Shown: one piece after another, positions 25,471 through 47,500 of the stretch
Position numbering within the stretch: the first letter of the stretch is position 1
How the letters are laid out: each line of letters begins with the position of its first letter
Notes under the pieces: model-generated
What the model saw: only the letters and a program-made list of their open reading frames with translations
Told to the model about the DNA's origin: nothing
Databases searched by the model: none
DNA from: Gibbula magus
Taxonomy: Eukaryota > Mollusca > Gastropoda > Trochida > Trochidae
Length of the DNA: 64,000 nucleotides
Direction of reading: 5' to 3'
Assembly: GCA_936450465.1 (NCBI GenBank)
Contig: OW388302.1
Span: 64,021,826-64,085,825, forward strand
Position numbers and translations under genes: made by a program

Positions 25471-26065
25471 ATCAACATGGTGAGTCCTCTCACATCACGC
25501 TACAACTTCCCTACGCATTGCTTAACTCTCGCCAAGCCGGTAATGGCTCTCACATCTCACTTCCCTATGCAAGACCTAACTCTTGCCAGTCTCCATCACT
25601 AGATGGTGTAAGCCTTGTCGTATTGTCTTAAGGTTTCCGTGCTAGGAAATCAGTGTCCAGTTTGCATTTCAGGTGTAGCGCTCCACTGTCGCAGTATGGA
25701 ACAGAGAGAGAAATACTGCAAGGTTTAAATCAGCCAGTTATGCAGACTGACAAGAGTTATGCCTTGCGTGGGGAAGTTGATCACGCTAAGGACATGTAAA
25801 GCCTAGAGAAACATGTAAACGTCTTATGAACATTCTCCTCTCTATATCGCATCTGCAGTACCTAGCTAATTCTTATGAGTTAAAGTCGGTTGTAGGTGAA
25901 TCATACATAGTTCAATTCATCGAAAACATTTAATCAAATAGAGTGAAATGAAAACTGTGAATCCTCATAGTTTCAATAATAAATAATATAAATGTATATT
26001 TATATTGCGCTAAATTCATTCTTAGTATACACTAAGAGCGACACATATTATTACCCTGAAGGAAT
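25471..26065 (+). other. G1 3' flank / probable 3'UTR
   Basis: A splice donor (gtgagt, 25,480) follows the G1 stop closely. A pyrimidine-rich acceptor 'gtttgcatttcag' ends near 25,671 and an AATAAA lies near 25,979. This is consistent with a spliced 3'UTR, but that is inference. The segment 25,690-25,760 shares 'gaaatactgcaa' and 'taaatcagcca' with 48,140-48,165. Confidence 0.4.
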
Positions 26066-26308
26066 TGTACTTTCAGGCTGCTACTAAGCGTGCCGCGCGA
26101 CCGGATAGGTCCGTACTTTTCAGTGTTCAGGTACCCATTTAAACAGCTGGTTAGACTGAGTGCAATGTGGATGAAGTGCCTTGCTCAAGGGCACAACACA
26201 GTGTGAAACCCAGGTCACAAATTTGTGGTGTCTCCACCGGGATTCGAATCCTGGTCTCTGGCGTGAGAGGCCAGCACGCTAACCACTACACCACTGTGCT
26301 CAATCCCT
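26066..26308 (-). mobile_element. V-domain-like SINE with tRNA-Glu-type head
   Basis: The minus strand begins with a tRNA-like head: A box 'tggtgtagtggttagc', an anticodon stem-loop reading CTC, and B box 'aggattcgaatcccgg'. The T stem has a mismatch and the acceptor ends do not pair, so it is not a working tRNA. Downstream 'gcccttgagcaaggcacttc' matches the conserved core of V-domain SINEs, followed by 'aaatgggtacctg'. Confidence 0.8.
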
Positions 26309-27091
26309 AAAAAAAACATAAAGACATTTCGGATAAAAGTTGTGTAGGATGGTGAGAATTCGAAATTTCAAATTTTCATTTTATTTTATTTGATTCATTT
26401 TCCCCTTGAATTTGAAAATAATGGATACATTTTCACTACAAACAAACTGAAAGTATTTATCTGTACCGGACGTTTGTCTGATATCTCTGGCTGTCTAGAT
26501 ATAGATAGAACATGAACAGTATGTACATGTACACGTATGAAGGCTGTTCAAAACATGGATGGACCACGTGGCTTTTTAAAACTGGATTTATTTTATAATA
26601 CTTGGAACTCAATAGATAAACTGTTATGGAAAGCTATATCCCAAGTGACTTTTTTTTACTTGTTGGACTAGTACGAACAGAGCAGGGTCCTGAAGGAATA
26701 CGTATTTACGTGTTACAGCAGGGGTAGAGAGACTGATGTATTTATCAACCGACGGTAATAAGGAAATAACATGCAAGATATAATCATTATCACATCATTA
26801 ACCTTTTCGTGTAATATGGACCGTTAACACCTGGTAATTAAATTTGCCTCAAATTTTGAAATATGTCCAGGCTGTACACATTTCCATACATTCAGTATTC
26901 TTTTAGTTGTGAATTATTTCTTGTTTGTTTACAGTTTGCGAAACGAAGCGTGACGACAGTACGGTGGAAGTGAGATATAGCGAGTGAATCACAATACGTC
27001 TTACTCGTCGCATCGATCAGCCATTAATAAATCATTGTTGCAATCCAACTCTTGACTAATACATGGGTGTGTGTTGTGTTCAGTAGACCAG

Positions 27092-27459
27092 GGCTGGGCT
27101 CCGTTCCATAACAACGAGCGCTTAAATTGCTCATTGATCGCTCAATGTAGCGTTCAAGTAGCGCTCATTCTCTCTTGAACGACACAGTTCAAATTCCTCG
27201 AAGTTTGCTCGCCTTGCTACGCAGCGCTACATTGAGCAATCGCGTTCAAGAGAGGTTTCAAAGTAATCGCTCATTGAGGGCTGCGTTCCATAACTGCGAA
27301 CGCTTATAATCGCTCATTGATTGCTCAATGTAGCGCTCATTCTCTCCTGAACGACACGGTGCAAAACCTCAAAGTTCGCTCGCTTTGCTACGTAGCGCTA
27401 CATTGAGCAATCGCGCTCAAGAGAGGTTTAAAAGTAATCGCTCATTGAACACAGCCCTG
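27092..27459. mobile_element. MITE family M2, copies d and e in tandem
   Basis: Two elements abut: 27,092-27,279 starting 'gggctccgttccataac' and 27,280-27,459 starting 'gggctgcgttccataactg', both containing the 'gctcaatgtagcgc' palindrome pairs. Tandem insertion or duplication are both possible. Confidence 0.82.
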
Positions 27460-27835
27460 GCCTTATCTATATCGGTAGGCGGCTTCTCCATATAAAGTAA
27501 ACTTGTTTTCACCATCTAGTACCAGGCATTTCCACCATACTACCCAAGTTCAAGAATACCCTAAACCTCACAATAATAGAAATCCAACTTCTCCATAGGT
27601 ATTTTAGAATTTGTATAGAGATTAAGCAAACCTAAGCTAAATGTAAAGTCAACTTCTTTATTTAATAAATGCGACGTTTCCGGGTAACATAGTTTTAAAG
27701 TCTGTATGTCGCATGTATTATGATAATGAAGTTGACGTTCCATAGTTGTTTTTTCTCCTTCATATAAAATGTATATATACAAACACTGTCTCTCCCAGAA
27801 AAGTTCACTGGTAATGGATGCAGTTTGTTACCAGC

Positions 27836-27991
27836 GATGACTTTTAAACCTCTCTTGAACGCGATTGCTCAATGTAGCGCTACGTAGCAAAGCGAGCGAA
27901 CTTTGAGGTTTTGCACCGTGTCGTTCAGGAGAGAATGAGCGCTACTTGAGCGCTACTTGGGCGCTACTTGGGCGCTACTTGGGCGCTACTG
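27836..27991. mobile_element. MITE family M2, copy f, truncated
   Basis: Reverse-oriented 'ttttaaacctctcttgaacg' through 'gagaatgagcgctacttg', ending in a short run of 'gggcgctactt' repeats instead of the usual terminus. The following 27,992-28,613 shows nothing I can name except a short 'aaagcggcgttaaata' SINE-like scrap near 28,290. Confidence 0.75.
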
Positions 27992-28613
27992 ATCAAGTTA
28001 GTTGTCAAATGTGTTAAATTTATAACAAAGTGTACTGAAATTATTTAAAAAGGACATGAAAATAAATAGTGAATTGAATCTTCATATTTGTAGCCATAAG
28101 AACAGACGATTGTTTATGAGAGAAACAATAGTTCATACTTATGTGTGTTTAGGTCACTGCATCTTAGTCTCGTCTTAGTATAGAGTTGGAATCGGTTTAA
28201 GTTATTGACCACAACGCTTCTTCACAAGGATATTTACTGTAATACCAAATGTTGCTCTCACAGGAAGACACCATGGATGCGATACTGCCAAAGCGGCGTT
28301 AAATACTATTTCCCCCATTCACTCTGAGAAACTACTCATGTTGCATGTGTGAGATATGCCATGAATCAACTGAAATGCAAGTGTTGAAAACTAATCCAAG
28401 ATGGTCGCTTTTATTCCTTTATAGGGGATCGATTATGTTTTTATCGACACAAACTCTTTAGAAGTGTCAGACAGTATGACCCGAACCGATTCATCATATC
28501 GATTTTATGCTATTTATTATGTGTACTGTTTGATGTTGGACATTTAGGAATTTCTCTGTCAAGAACCAATAACCCAGAATTCGCTAAAATTATAAAATAG
28601 AGGATGAGAACAT

Positions 28614-28844
28614 TAAAGCGGCTGTAGCACGTATTTTGCCAAATTTATTTTCCCATTTTTAATGATTGTATGTGTCATTTAAATTAAGTTTAGAGGGTAA
28701 AACATCTTCTTACACAAACCAATTATCCGTAGTGGTAATAACGGTGTTGCGTTCAAAGCAAAAATCTAAATTTATGTGATCGAGGACAGAGTTGGGGGAG
28801 TGTCCAGGTATAGCTAATTTGCCTCCGTGCTACTGCCCCTTTAA
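28614..28844. mobile_element. MITE family M1, copy b, internally deleted
   Basis: Ends 'aaagcggctgtagcacg' and 'gctactgcccctttaa' with TTAA at both borders. 'agagggtaaaacatctt' is kept but the 'ggcggccattttattg' block is missing, leaving about 230 bp instead of 350. Confidence 0.8.
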
Positions 28845-29101
28845 ACTATTGTTCGGCGAAAATGAAATGCACGTGTATCATGGTTTCTCCTTATAATATA
28901 TCGAAACTTCGGAAATCAAAACCCTTTTATAATACACTGGTATACACTGTCGGCCAAACGAAACGCCTACCAGATATCTTATCATATTTCGTAAAAACCA
29001 GAATGAACAGTTTAGCAATATTATAGCATTATGGAGTTACACTCAAAGACAAAAACAAAAAAACTCTTGTTTAGGATAAAATATGTTTAATAATCTTCAG
29101 T

Positions 29102-38860
<9,759 letters not shown>

Positions 38861-39234
38861 TGTTCGGTATTAAGTGAAGGTAACCTACTTCGTGGTTTGA
38901 CCTACAAGTCTGAGAATGGTCAGGTGTCAAGTTCACCTGTGTATCGGAGAGATAATATTAGCAAAATGGCACTAATGTTCTTTTAGATAATGAAAAAGAA
39001 ATAACAAGCTTATTGATAGTAAAGCTATGTTTTACATATTGACAGTCCGAACATTTTCTCATTTAATTAATTTCTTTCCTTGGATCAAATGTTCACAAAC
39101 TTCATCGGCTTTCAATGATTCCCTCCTGAGGAAATATAAACATATGTGCACACATCGATAATCGTTCGATAATCGTTCGATAAATATGACATTAAGGACA
39201 TTATTATATTATTATCATTTATTAATAAGTAATG

Positions 39235-39372
39235 GATCAAAACCGTGTCAGAGGCTTTGTTTGTGGAGTATGCCCGCGGGGGAGGGAAAGGGGAAGGGCC
39301 GATAGGCCCGCCCCCCTTACCCGACCCCAAGGGCATACTCCACAAACAAAGCCGAGGACCAGGTTTTGATCT
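39235..39372. repeat. ~45-bp foldback with G/C-rich loop
   Basis: 'ggctttgtttgtggagtatg' is mirrored by 'catactccacaaacaaagcc', and the outer 'gatcaaaacc' by 'ggttttgatc'. The loop is an unusual purine-rich then C-rich stretch (gcggggga...cccgcccccctt). Confidence 0.87.
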
Positions 39373-39566
39373 TACTTATGAACCGACAGAAATTATGATT
39401 TAGATATAATTTCAATATTTTGTCTTCACGTGGCTTCATTGGTATATACTGACGCGAATCGCTAAATACGCGGGAAGCACATCCGCACGAAACGCACGTG
39501 CTGCCTGCGCTATCTTCCTCGTGGAGTTCACATGATTGTCACTGTGTAAAATACATCAATGTTCTG

Positions 39567-39650
39567 TCGGCCTGTATAGCCGAGTTGTCAAAGGCGCCTG
39601 TTTAGTAACCGGGTGGTGCAGGGTTCGAAACCAGGTATTCAGAGCTTATG
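39567..39650 (+). repeat. tRNA-Leu-like sequence
   Basis: 'tagccgagttgtcaaaggcg' resembles a tRNA-Leu or -Ser A box and D arm, and 'agggttcgaaaccaggt' a B box. Stem pairing is incomplete and no terminator is visible. A SINE head is more likely than a gene. Confidence 0.35.
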
Positions 39651-40065
39651 TTTGTGATTTGTGATTTGTCAAAAATGTAATATTTTGTGATGGTATTTAT
39701 TCGAAGAAGGACTTTGAATCAAAGTATCTCAAAACGTGTATAATTCCCAATCAAAATAAATTTCCGATAGATGCTATAGAATGCCCCGGGCATTCTTGGA
39801 GAACGCCCGGCAAACTGACAATAGAGGTTTATCCGGTAAAAGAAGAACCTAATAGAACAATAGAGTGACGTCACTAGAGGTTTATAATTTCATCTATTAC
39901 ATTCTAACAACACCAAGGTTGTTCTCACTACTTTCTACTTCGTCAAAAGATTATTGTAAAACGACTTCGAACGGGACAGAAACGGGTAACTTTTGTGTAT
40001 AACTGTCAATACTAAAATCCAAGTACTACGTATACAGACAGTTCTCAGGAAGTTCATTTAGCCTT

Positions 40066-40835
40066 TACCCCGTTCTCTGACAGTTTGTACCACGTTTAGG
40101 TTGGATAATACTGCCCGTGTATTACGTTTTCAGTCAGTTTTTATAACTTCTCAACTAGACCTATCTCGATCTTAATACGCACAATACCGTTCTAACCCGT
40201 TTGTCTCCCGATCAACTCGTTTTCAGACAGTTCTTCTCGTTTACACTACGTTCTTATTTCGTTCTCAGTACGTTCTTCTTGTACCGCAATCACGTCCTGG
40301 CCCGATTCCTGTAAATATCCAGCACGTTCTTGCCCGTTCTGATTCCCGTTCTCAGTTTCAATGTGAAAAACTTTAAAACTTCAATGGATTAGTGTGGACA
40401 AAAAGGATTGGCCATAGGGAATCCATTTCTTGTCCCAAAAGGTTCCTTTTATCGTCTTCCCCTAAGAGAGGAAATACTAAGGTCGATAACGTGTTCCCAA
40501 AAATCTTTCATCATGAAGGCAATGTTTTAAAACCAAACAACACTTTTTCTTGTTGCTTAGCTACTGTCCAAAAGTAAAAAAGAAAAACAATCTACATTCA
40601 AAGTACGACAATCCCGTTTTTAGTACGTTTGTACCCAGTCCAATTTCAGAACGGGGAGATCGTCGGACATGTCTAACGTTCTGGAGCACCCTTCCGTTTT
40701 AGTACGTCCGAACCAGTTCATAAAGTTCACAAACAGTTGCCACTACGTCCATTCCGTTCTCGGACAGTTCGAGTCCGTTCTAAAACAAATTGAAGAACGC
40801 AGTGAGAACGGGTTTGGTGTAAAGAGGGTATTAGC
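40066..40835. mobile_element. element of degenerate 'ccgttct' repeats
   Basis: Dozens of cgttct words on one strand. The left end 'gcctttaccccgttctctg' is roughly inverted in 'gagaacgggtttggtgtaaa' at the right. The non-repeat part (40,390-40,580) has an open frame with no recognised domain. It is probably a non-autonomous DNA element. Confidence 0.45.
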
Positions 40836-41320
40836 AAAATAGGTTCAAACAGGACACATGATTTCGGCCAATTTCGCCGACCTTCATATGAACAGGCAGC
40901 CATTTGTAAATTTCGTGAATAAAATTGTACACAATAACAAAAACATTTTAAATTGTAACATATTTTCCCAATTAGATAAACATTTTCCAATATTCTAATT
41001 GTATAATTTACGTAATGCAGAGAGAGTTATTTAAGTCTTCGTGAAAATTTAAAGCCGAGAATATCCTTTTGAACAGATGGTGCATGTTACAATGATAACT
41101 GTCAGTTTGTTTTACAATCAGTTTGACATTGTCTTGAAAACGACACTGTACTCTTGTTTGGTCGATGACCTGCCGTTATCTCTACTTCACGAAAACATCT
41201 TAAAATATAGTCATTGGCTCTGTAGCTCATCAGACTTTACACACTAATAAAATATTAATAATTCAATATTTGAACTATGATTTACGTTACAAAAATAACA
41301 AAATGAATATTACATGCAAT

Positions 41321-41460
<140 letters not shown>

Positions 41461-42280
41461 GTGGGTTAATAGTTTTCAGTTGTAGTTCAAGTAGTAGCTT
41501 TAGCTTAAGATCTCATGTGCATTGGGTCAGTCTATTGGTTATAATAGGGAGGTTGGGTTAAGGCATTTTTATTATGTCTATTTCTGTCAAATTAACCCCA
41601 AGCTGTTCTCCTATTGGCTGATTTTGAATCAGTTCACTGACTTCCATATTGCACATCTATCACTACACTGATGACAACAAGACGGAAATACGAAAAAGGG
41701 ACAATTTGTATATAATCTAAGGTTAGTATTATTAATATAATCATTATTATAATGTAGTTTGTAGAGTAGTATAAAGTATTCATATCTAATTATATAAATC
41801 ATATATTTCATAAACTTTGTGTAACTTAACTTGTAAGGTGATTGCCGCCATTTTGTATAATCTAATAAGGTAAATAATTTACTTCGTCAATACTATTTTA
41901 ATCTAAAGTAAGCTTTTATTTCTTTCTCTTCTTTGTATGAGTGTTTCTGCAGTGAATGCGTAATTGAGTGAGTGAAGGAATATTTAGAGTAAATGCTGTG
42001 TGAATTAATCATTCATACTAGCTATTATTCTATTATATGATTGTGTATTAGTTCATCATGTCTGCTATAAGGAACCATTTACTTATTGTATATATTGTTT
42101 TCAGGACATGATGATGGCAAGAAGTTATCCTCGTGGTTAAGGACTGATCACCCCGGAACCACATTCAGGGCATGCCTATTTGTATATTTTAATGTTTCAT
42201 GTATGCTGTATATATTTCTGCTATTATGCATTGAATGCATAATGTGATGTTTGTACTTATAATGTTAATTGCCAGATTGT

Positions 42281-43267
42281 GGTAATTGTCCCCCGCCGCA
42301 ACGCGGAACGGGGGACTATGAATTCAGCGGCGTCCGTCCGTCCGTCCGTCCGTACGTCACATTTCTTGTTTACGCGATATCTTATGAAGCGTCGCATCCA
42401 AAGTCTTCAAATTTGTTGTCTGCCTACATTGTGGGAAGACGCAGACACCAGTCAATTTTGGTGACCTTGGCCTTATTTTCAAGGTCACCACGACTCTTTG
42501 ACCACTCTTTGAATTCTTGTTAACGCGATATCTGTTGAAACATTGCATCCAAAGTCTTCAAATTAGTTGTCAGCCTACATTGGGGAAAGACACGGACACC
42601 AGTTGATTTTGGTGACCTTGACCTTATTTTAAGGTCACCACGACACTTTGACCACTTTTCTAACTCTTGTTAACGCGATATATCTTGACTGGTTGGACTC
42701 AAAGTCTTCAAACTGGGTGTCAGTCTACACTGGGGGATGACGCAGACACCAGGGGATTTTTTGTGACCTTGACCTTATTTTCAAAGTCTCTACAACACTT
42801 TGACCACTTTTCGAACTCTTGTTATCACAATTTATTATGACCGGTTGGACCCAAAATTTTCAAAATAGGTGTCAGCCTACATTGGGCGAAGACGCAGACA
42901 CCAGTCGATTTGGTGACCTTGACCTTATTTTCAAGGTCACCTCTACACTTTGACCACTTTTTGAACTCTTATTAACGCGATATCTCATGAGGTGTTGCAT
43001 CCAAAGTCTTCAAATTTGGTGTCAGTCTACATTGGGGTATGACACACACACCAGTACATGTTGGTGACCTTGACCTTGATTTCAAGGTCACCCCAACACT
43101 TTGACCACTTTTAGAGCTCTTATTAACACGATATATCTTTAACCCAAGCACCCAAAGTCTTAAAATTTGCTGATCATCATGGCACTTTTTACCAGTAATG
43201 CAATATATAAAGTAGCTCCATTGATGTGTCTTACTAACTCAATGTCACTGGCGGGGGACATTGCCAT
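42281..43267. mobile_element. TIR element with ~150-bp internal tandem repeats
   Basis: 'ggtaattgtcccccgcc' at the left is inverted as 'ggcgggggacattgcc' at the right. Inside, a (GTCC)n start is followed by five to six ~150-bp units beginning 'cttgttaacgcgatat' (near 42,366, 42,517, 42,667, 42,817, 42,967, 43,120). Each carries 'ccaaagtcttcaaat', 'cagcctacattgggg' and 'ggtgaccttgacctt'. There is no transposase. Confidence 0.82.
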
Positions 43268-43595
43268 GTTAGTGACAAACACTTGTTAATTGTGAGATCA
43301 TTATGTTTTGTATTGCTTCACTATGTGTCAATTAAATATAGTGAATGTGTTAATCTTTAAATTATCTCCCTTTGTAAGTGTACGCTATGTGTTATATTCA
43401 TTGATGTATTGCTCTATCGTATATTGGTAGTTCACCTTTGAAACAATGATTATTGGTAATGCATAATGTATATTTGTCTCTATGTATTAAGCATAATATA
43501 ATATGTTATGCAATAATGATGCAAGGAACGTGTTATTTATTTTATGAATATTTATATTTTGATGTATTTTATATTGTATTGTATTGTGTTTTGCA

Positions 43596-43699
43596 GGGTG
43601 TACATATCGGTTCTTGTGCTTCTATCGCACTGAGAATAAAACCTCACAACCCGTGACCAGTGTTGGTTATTTCTTCACCCCTACACGAAAACGGTTACA
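43596..43699. other. possible LTR end
   Basis: AATAAAA then 'accagtgttggttatttctt' and 'acgaaaacggttaca' looks like the R-U5 end of a Ty3/gypsy LTR. No partner LTR, binding site or polyprotein is visible, so the call is tentative. Confidence 0.25.
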
Positions 43700-44563
43700 A
43701 TTACGTTACTTCAATTTCTTTATTCACTGAGTCCAATAACTCTCGTAAGTGGATATTAATAACGAACCAATGAATGAAATTCCATTTGAGCAATATAGGC
43801 AGTACCCGGATGAGAGGAGTGATGAGACTGACTGAGAGGCCAGCTTACGTTAAAAACGAGAGTTAGTGGGCTCACTAGATGTTATACGGTTCGCCGCTAA
43901 TGGCTGCAATACTGCCGAAGCGGCGTTAAAGGTGCATCCATTGTGTTTCATAAAAAAATATTTGGTTTTAATACTCTCAAACTCACCATATGAGCTGTTT
44001 ACAATACAAACAAATTCACTCAGCTTGCATATTCTTCCCCAATCGCCTAAATATCATAATTACTAGTTTCCAATTAAAATCGAGTAACACAATTTTGCAT
44101 GACCAGAAACCAAAACTGCATGTTCCATTTACATGTAAAGAAGTTATATAACCTATTCAACATTATCAACCAAAAGTTTTTATTTTGTCTGTTTTAAATA
44201 AGATTCCAAAATTACGTTTGACTCATTGGCGCGCGCCACACGCGGTGCATTGTCCGGTTTTCGATCAGAAATCACTACTTTTACCTTCATGTCGTCAATA
44301 TACTAAGTCGACTATCATCAAAATGGTAGTTTTCGGTAACAGTCGGTACTTCTCGATAAAGTAACATCATTTATAACTTTTGAAATATGTGACCCCCAAC
44401 AACACAATGGATGGACCTTTAAAGAATGTTATAAGGAGCGTACGGGATAGGCTGCATCGTTACAGTTGTGTATTGACGTATAGTGTTGTCTTGTACGCTA
44501 TACACCATTAACAAATATAAGCAACAGTTTCTGCGTTAAATAAGACATTTATTAACATGTACA
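43700..44563. other. G3 downstream region
   Basis: A SINE 3' scrap lies near 43,905 ('actgccgaagcggcgttaaa'). An AATAAA on the minus strand at 44,548-44,553 is 11 nt beyond the G3 stop, the probable polyadenylation signal. Nothing else is supported. Confidence 0.5.
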
Positions 44564-47500
44564 TTACGAGACCGTTATTTTGGCGGTTGCTGTATCATTT
44601 CCAATTATGTTGGATGCGACGCACGTGTAACTTCCCGCGTTTTCTGGCAGCACGTGATCTATGACGAGCCTTGTTTTGTCTAGACTGACTTGAACCAGAG
44701 TCATGAAGTCATCGCCGTGATTCTAGAAAATAGATATATGCTAATTACCTTTCAAAATTCAAACAAATTATAAATACTTTGATATATAAACTGAGATCAC
44801 TTTCTGTCATTTCCCGAGTGGATGAGCTTCGTGACGCATGCGAATTTCGTATTGCAACCTTATGCATACGCGTCCATTTGTGTGATGGTCCCGTGACATA
44901 CATCTATGTTTGAAATTGTACGCAATAATATTCTAAATTGCCCCACATTGATTTCATGTCGAACCGCATTGTCCTTTCTCAACTGAAAGTGAGGATTCTG
45001 AATTTCTTTTCAAATGAGGTTTCTGGGGTTGCAGTTCCTGTCAATGAATACACCGGAATAGTTTACCACAATATCTCATTGGTTTAGCGGGATTTCTCCC
45101 TGCATATATGCTTGTCGTAATAAAAGCATCCTACTCTTGAAAGGTGCATAATGTAACCCCAAATCATGCACCTCAGTTCACATTAACTGCGTATTCCATA
45201 AACCTTGATATGCTCACCCGTCCCTTGAACATGTAGATTTTATTTAATTCTAATAAGTTAGGAACTTTAAGAAAACTCTCATTTTTTGTAAAATCATTAT
45301 GTCTTTGTTCAAGAAATAAGTTTTATAATCCTCATATGTACCTTTACTGAAAGCACCAGCTGTACATACCTATTATATTGTATATTGTATAAATGTATAT
45401 ATGTTCTATGTACCTCTTGTGCTGCTGTTTGCAGCCTGAGTTTTTAATAAAGTTCAGTTCAGACACCAAGCCATACTTATATCACCCCTCGGGGAGAAAC
45501 GGAACTATTTCATATCCTTGAGAAAATACATTATTAGTTTGTTTCCCCAATGTCCACCAAGCACGTGACATATACTCACAGACAGGAATTCCCAGGTAAG
45601 TGTAGGGTCAGGTACACCTGTAGCGTTACAGAACAGCTCCACTCTCTCCGAGATCTTTTCCTGTTGATTGACAGGAGGGGTGACTATCACAGGTGAAACT
45701 GGAATGTACATTAGACATTGGTGGTATATAGGGCCTATCCTTCTGGTAACATCGCTGTTTATTTCACAACCTCCTCAGAACGTCAGTCTGATTAAAATCG
45801 ACTAATTTCCGAGGAGTAAAATAGCAAAATGGTACATCGACAACATCGAAAAGTACAAATATGAACTCGATGTTTTTTTTTTACTTTTTCTTTGCTGAAT
45901 ATCACACGTATAATTTCGACCACTTTACCGCTTTGGGGAGCCCAGAATCGCGATTCTCAAAGCGTTTAAGGTTTATTGATGTATAGATGTATACCGAAAG
46001 AATTAACAGTAATGGAACAATAATGACATATCGGAAACTTTTGCAAGCCATTTGGGAGTAAGACTTTTTAAAGATTTTTTGTGTATCGATCGTAGCGCAG
46101 TGGGGCATATTTATGTTAGATTTAAGTCCATAACCTTGTACTTCTTAGGATGGGTTTGAAAACAATCTAATTGGTCTTACTTCCAACCCCAAGCGTTACA
46201 GATTTCTCCAGCTTTCCGTTTTCATTCTCCCCAACGCAGATATACGTTCCTGTAGCGTTGCGCGTTGCGTTGTTGATTGTGAGACGGCTTTCTGATCCCG
46301 ACACTGAAATGCCGGAAGTTACTTCTGATTGGCTACCGTGTTCAGGAAGATAGTACCACGTGGCGTTTGGAACTGGGTACCCGGGTGTAAAACACGTGAA
46401 CTCTGCTCTGGAGCCTTCGTTCAACTTCAACACAGGCGGATTTATAGTGACGACGAGGAACTCTGAAATATGGCAAAATACATTGATGATTTGAGAGGTG
46501 GATATCTCAAATAAAAGCTGACAACGATTATAAAATGCCGTTTTATTACTACAGCAAAATTAGACTGTGAGTAAGCTAGTATTGTAGTATCGTATGAATA
46601 CGTTGCATTGAACCGTTACACTTCCAGGGACAGTGGCTTTCATTTGAATAGTTTCTCATTGTTTGTGATTATTTTAGAAATTATCGGAAATCCATTTGCA
46701 CCCGTCATTGAAATCCAGCATACACTCCTCAGGAAATAAAGAAATGTTGTGGCCAACACTATTTTTCACTTAATTCCTTAAAAACGAAAAGACACATTAC
46801 GACGAATTACCATAATTAATTCAAATACGTTGGAAGGATAGCGGACTTAAATTACTGTAATTTAAGTCCATGGAAGGATCAAACGTCAGCCCCAAATTTA
46901 GCATTTTAATAAATCGGGTCTGACAACATCCAGATTGTCACAGAAAAGATGACTTAATGAGACGGACTGTTACAAACCTTCAAGCATCACATACGCCGTC
47001 TCAGTTTGGTTCTCGCGGTCAGTGTCTGCAACACACGTGTACTGACCAACGTCCGACTCCGTGACGTTCTTGATGGTCAGTGTACTCTCCACCCTTTCAC
47101 TGGTCAAGATGTCCGTTTGGTTGATGTTGGGGTCAGTCTGGTCATCGCAGGGGTTGGACAGAGGTGGACATAGCCAGGTCACGGTGACATTAGGGTAACC
47201 CATGGCAACACATTGGATGTCGGCTGATTGGCCAGGTCTTGCAGATACGTTTGATGGAGATTCGATGATATTAAGATATGCTGAAAGATGAAACATCGCG
47301 TTCCTTTTGATACAACCTGGGCCAGTGAGTACGCCCTGGTATGGCGGATGATTTGGAGATGCCACACGTGTTTTATTGTTAGCAAGTGAAACCACGTGTT
47401 TTATTGTTAGCAAGTGAAACCACGTGTTTTCTTCACGAATGCGGTCTTCTGATCGTTTTAGGAATTGAATTTCAGATGCGAAATTGGCTTGTATTTCGGA

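Noticed and set aside
26235..26308. A functional tRNA-Glu(CTC) gene
   Set aside because: Acceptor strands do not pair, the T stem has a mismatch, and a SINE core follows directly.
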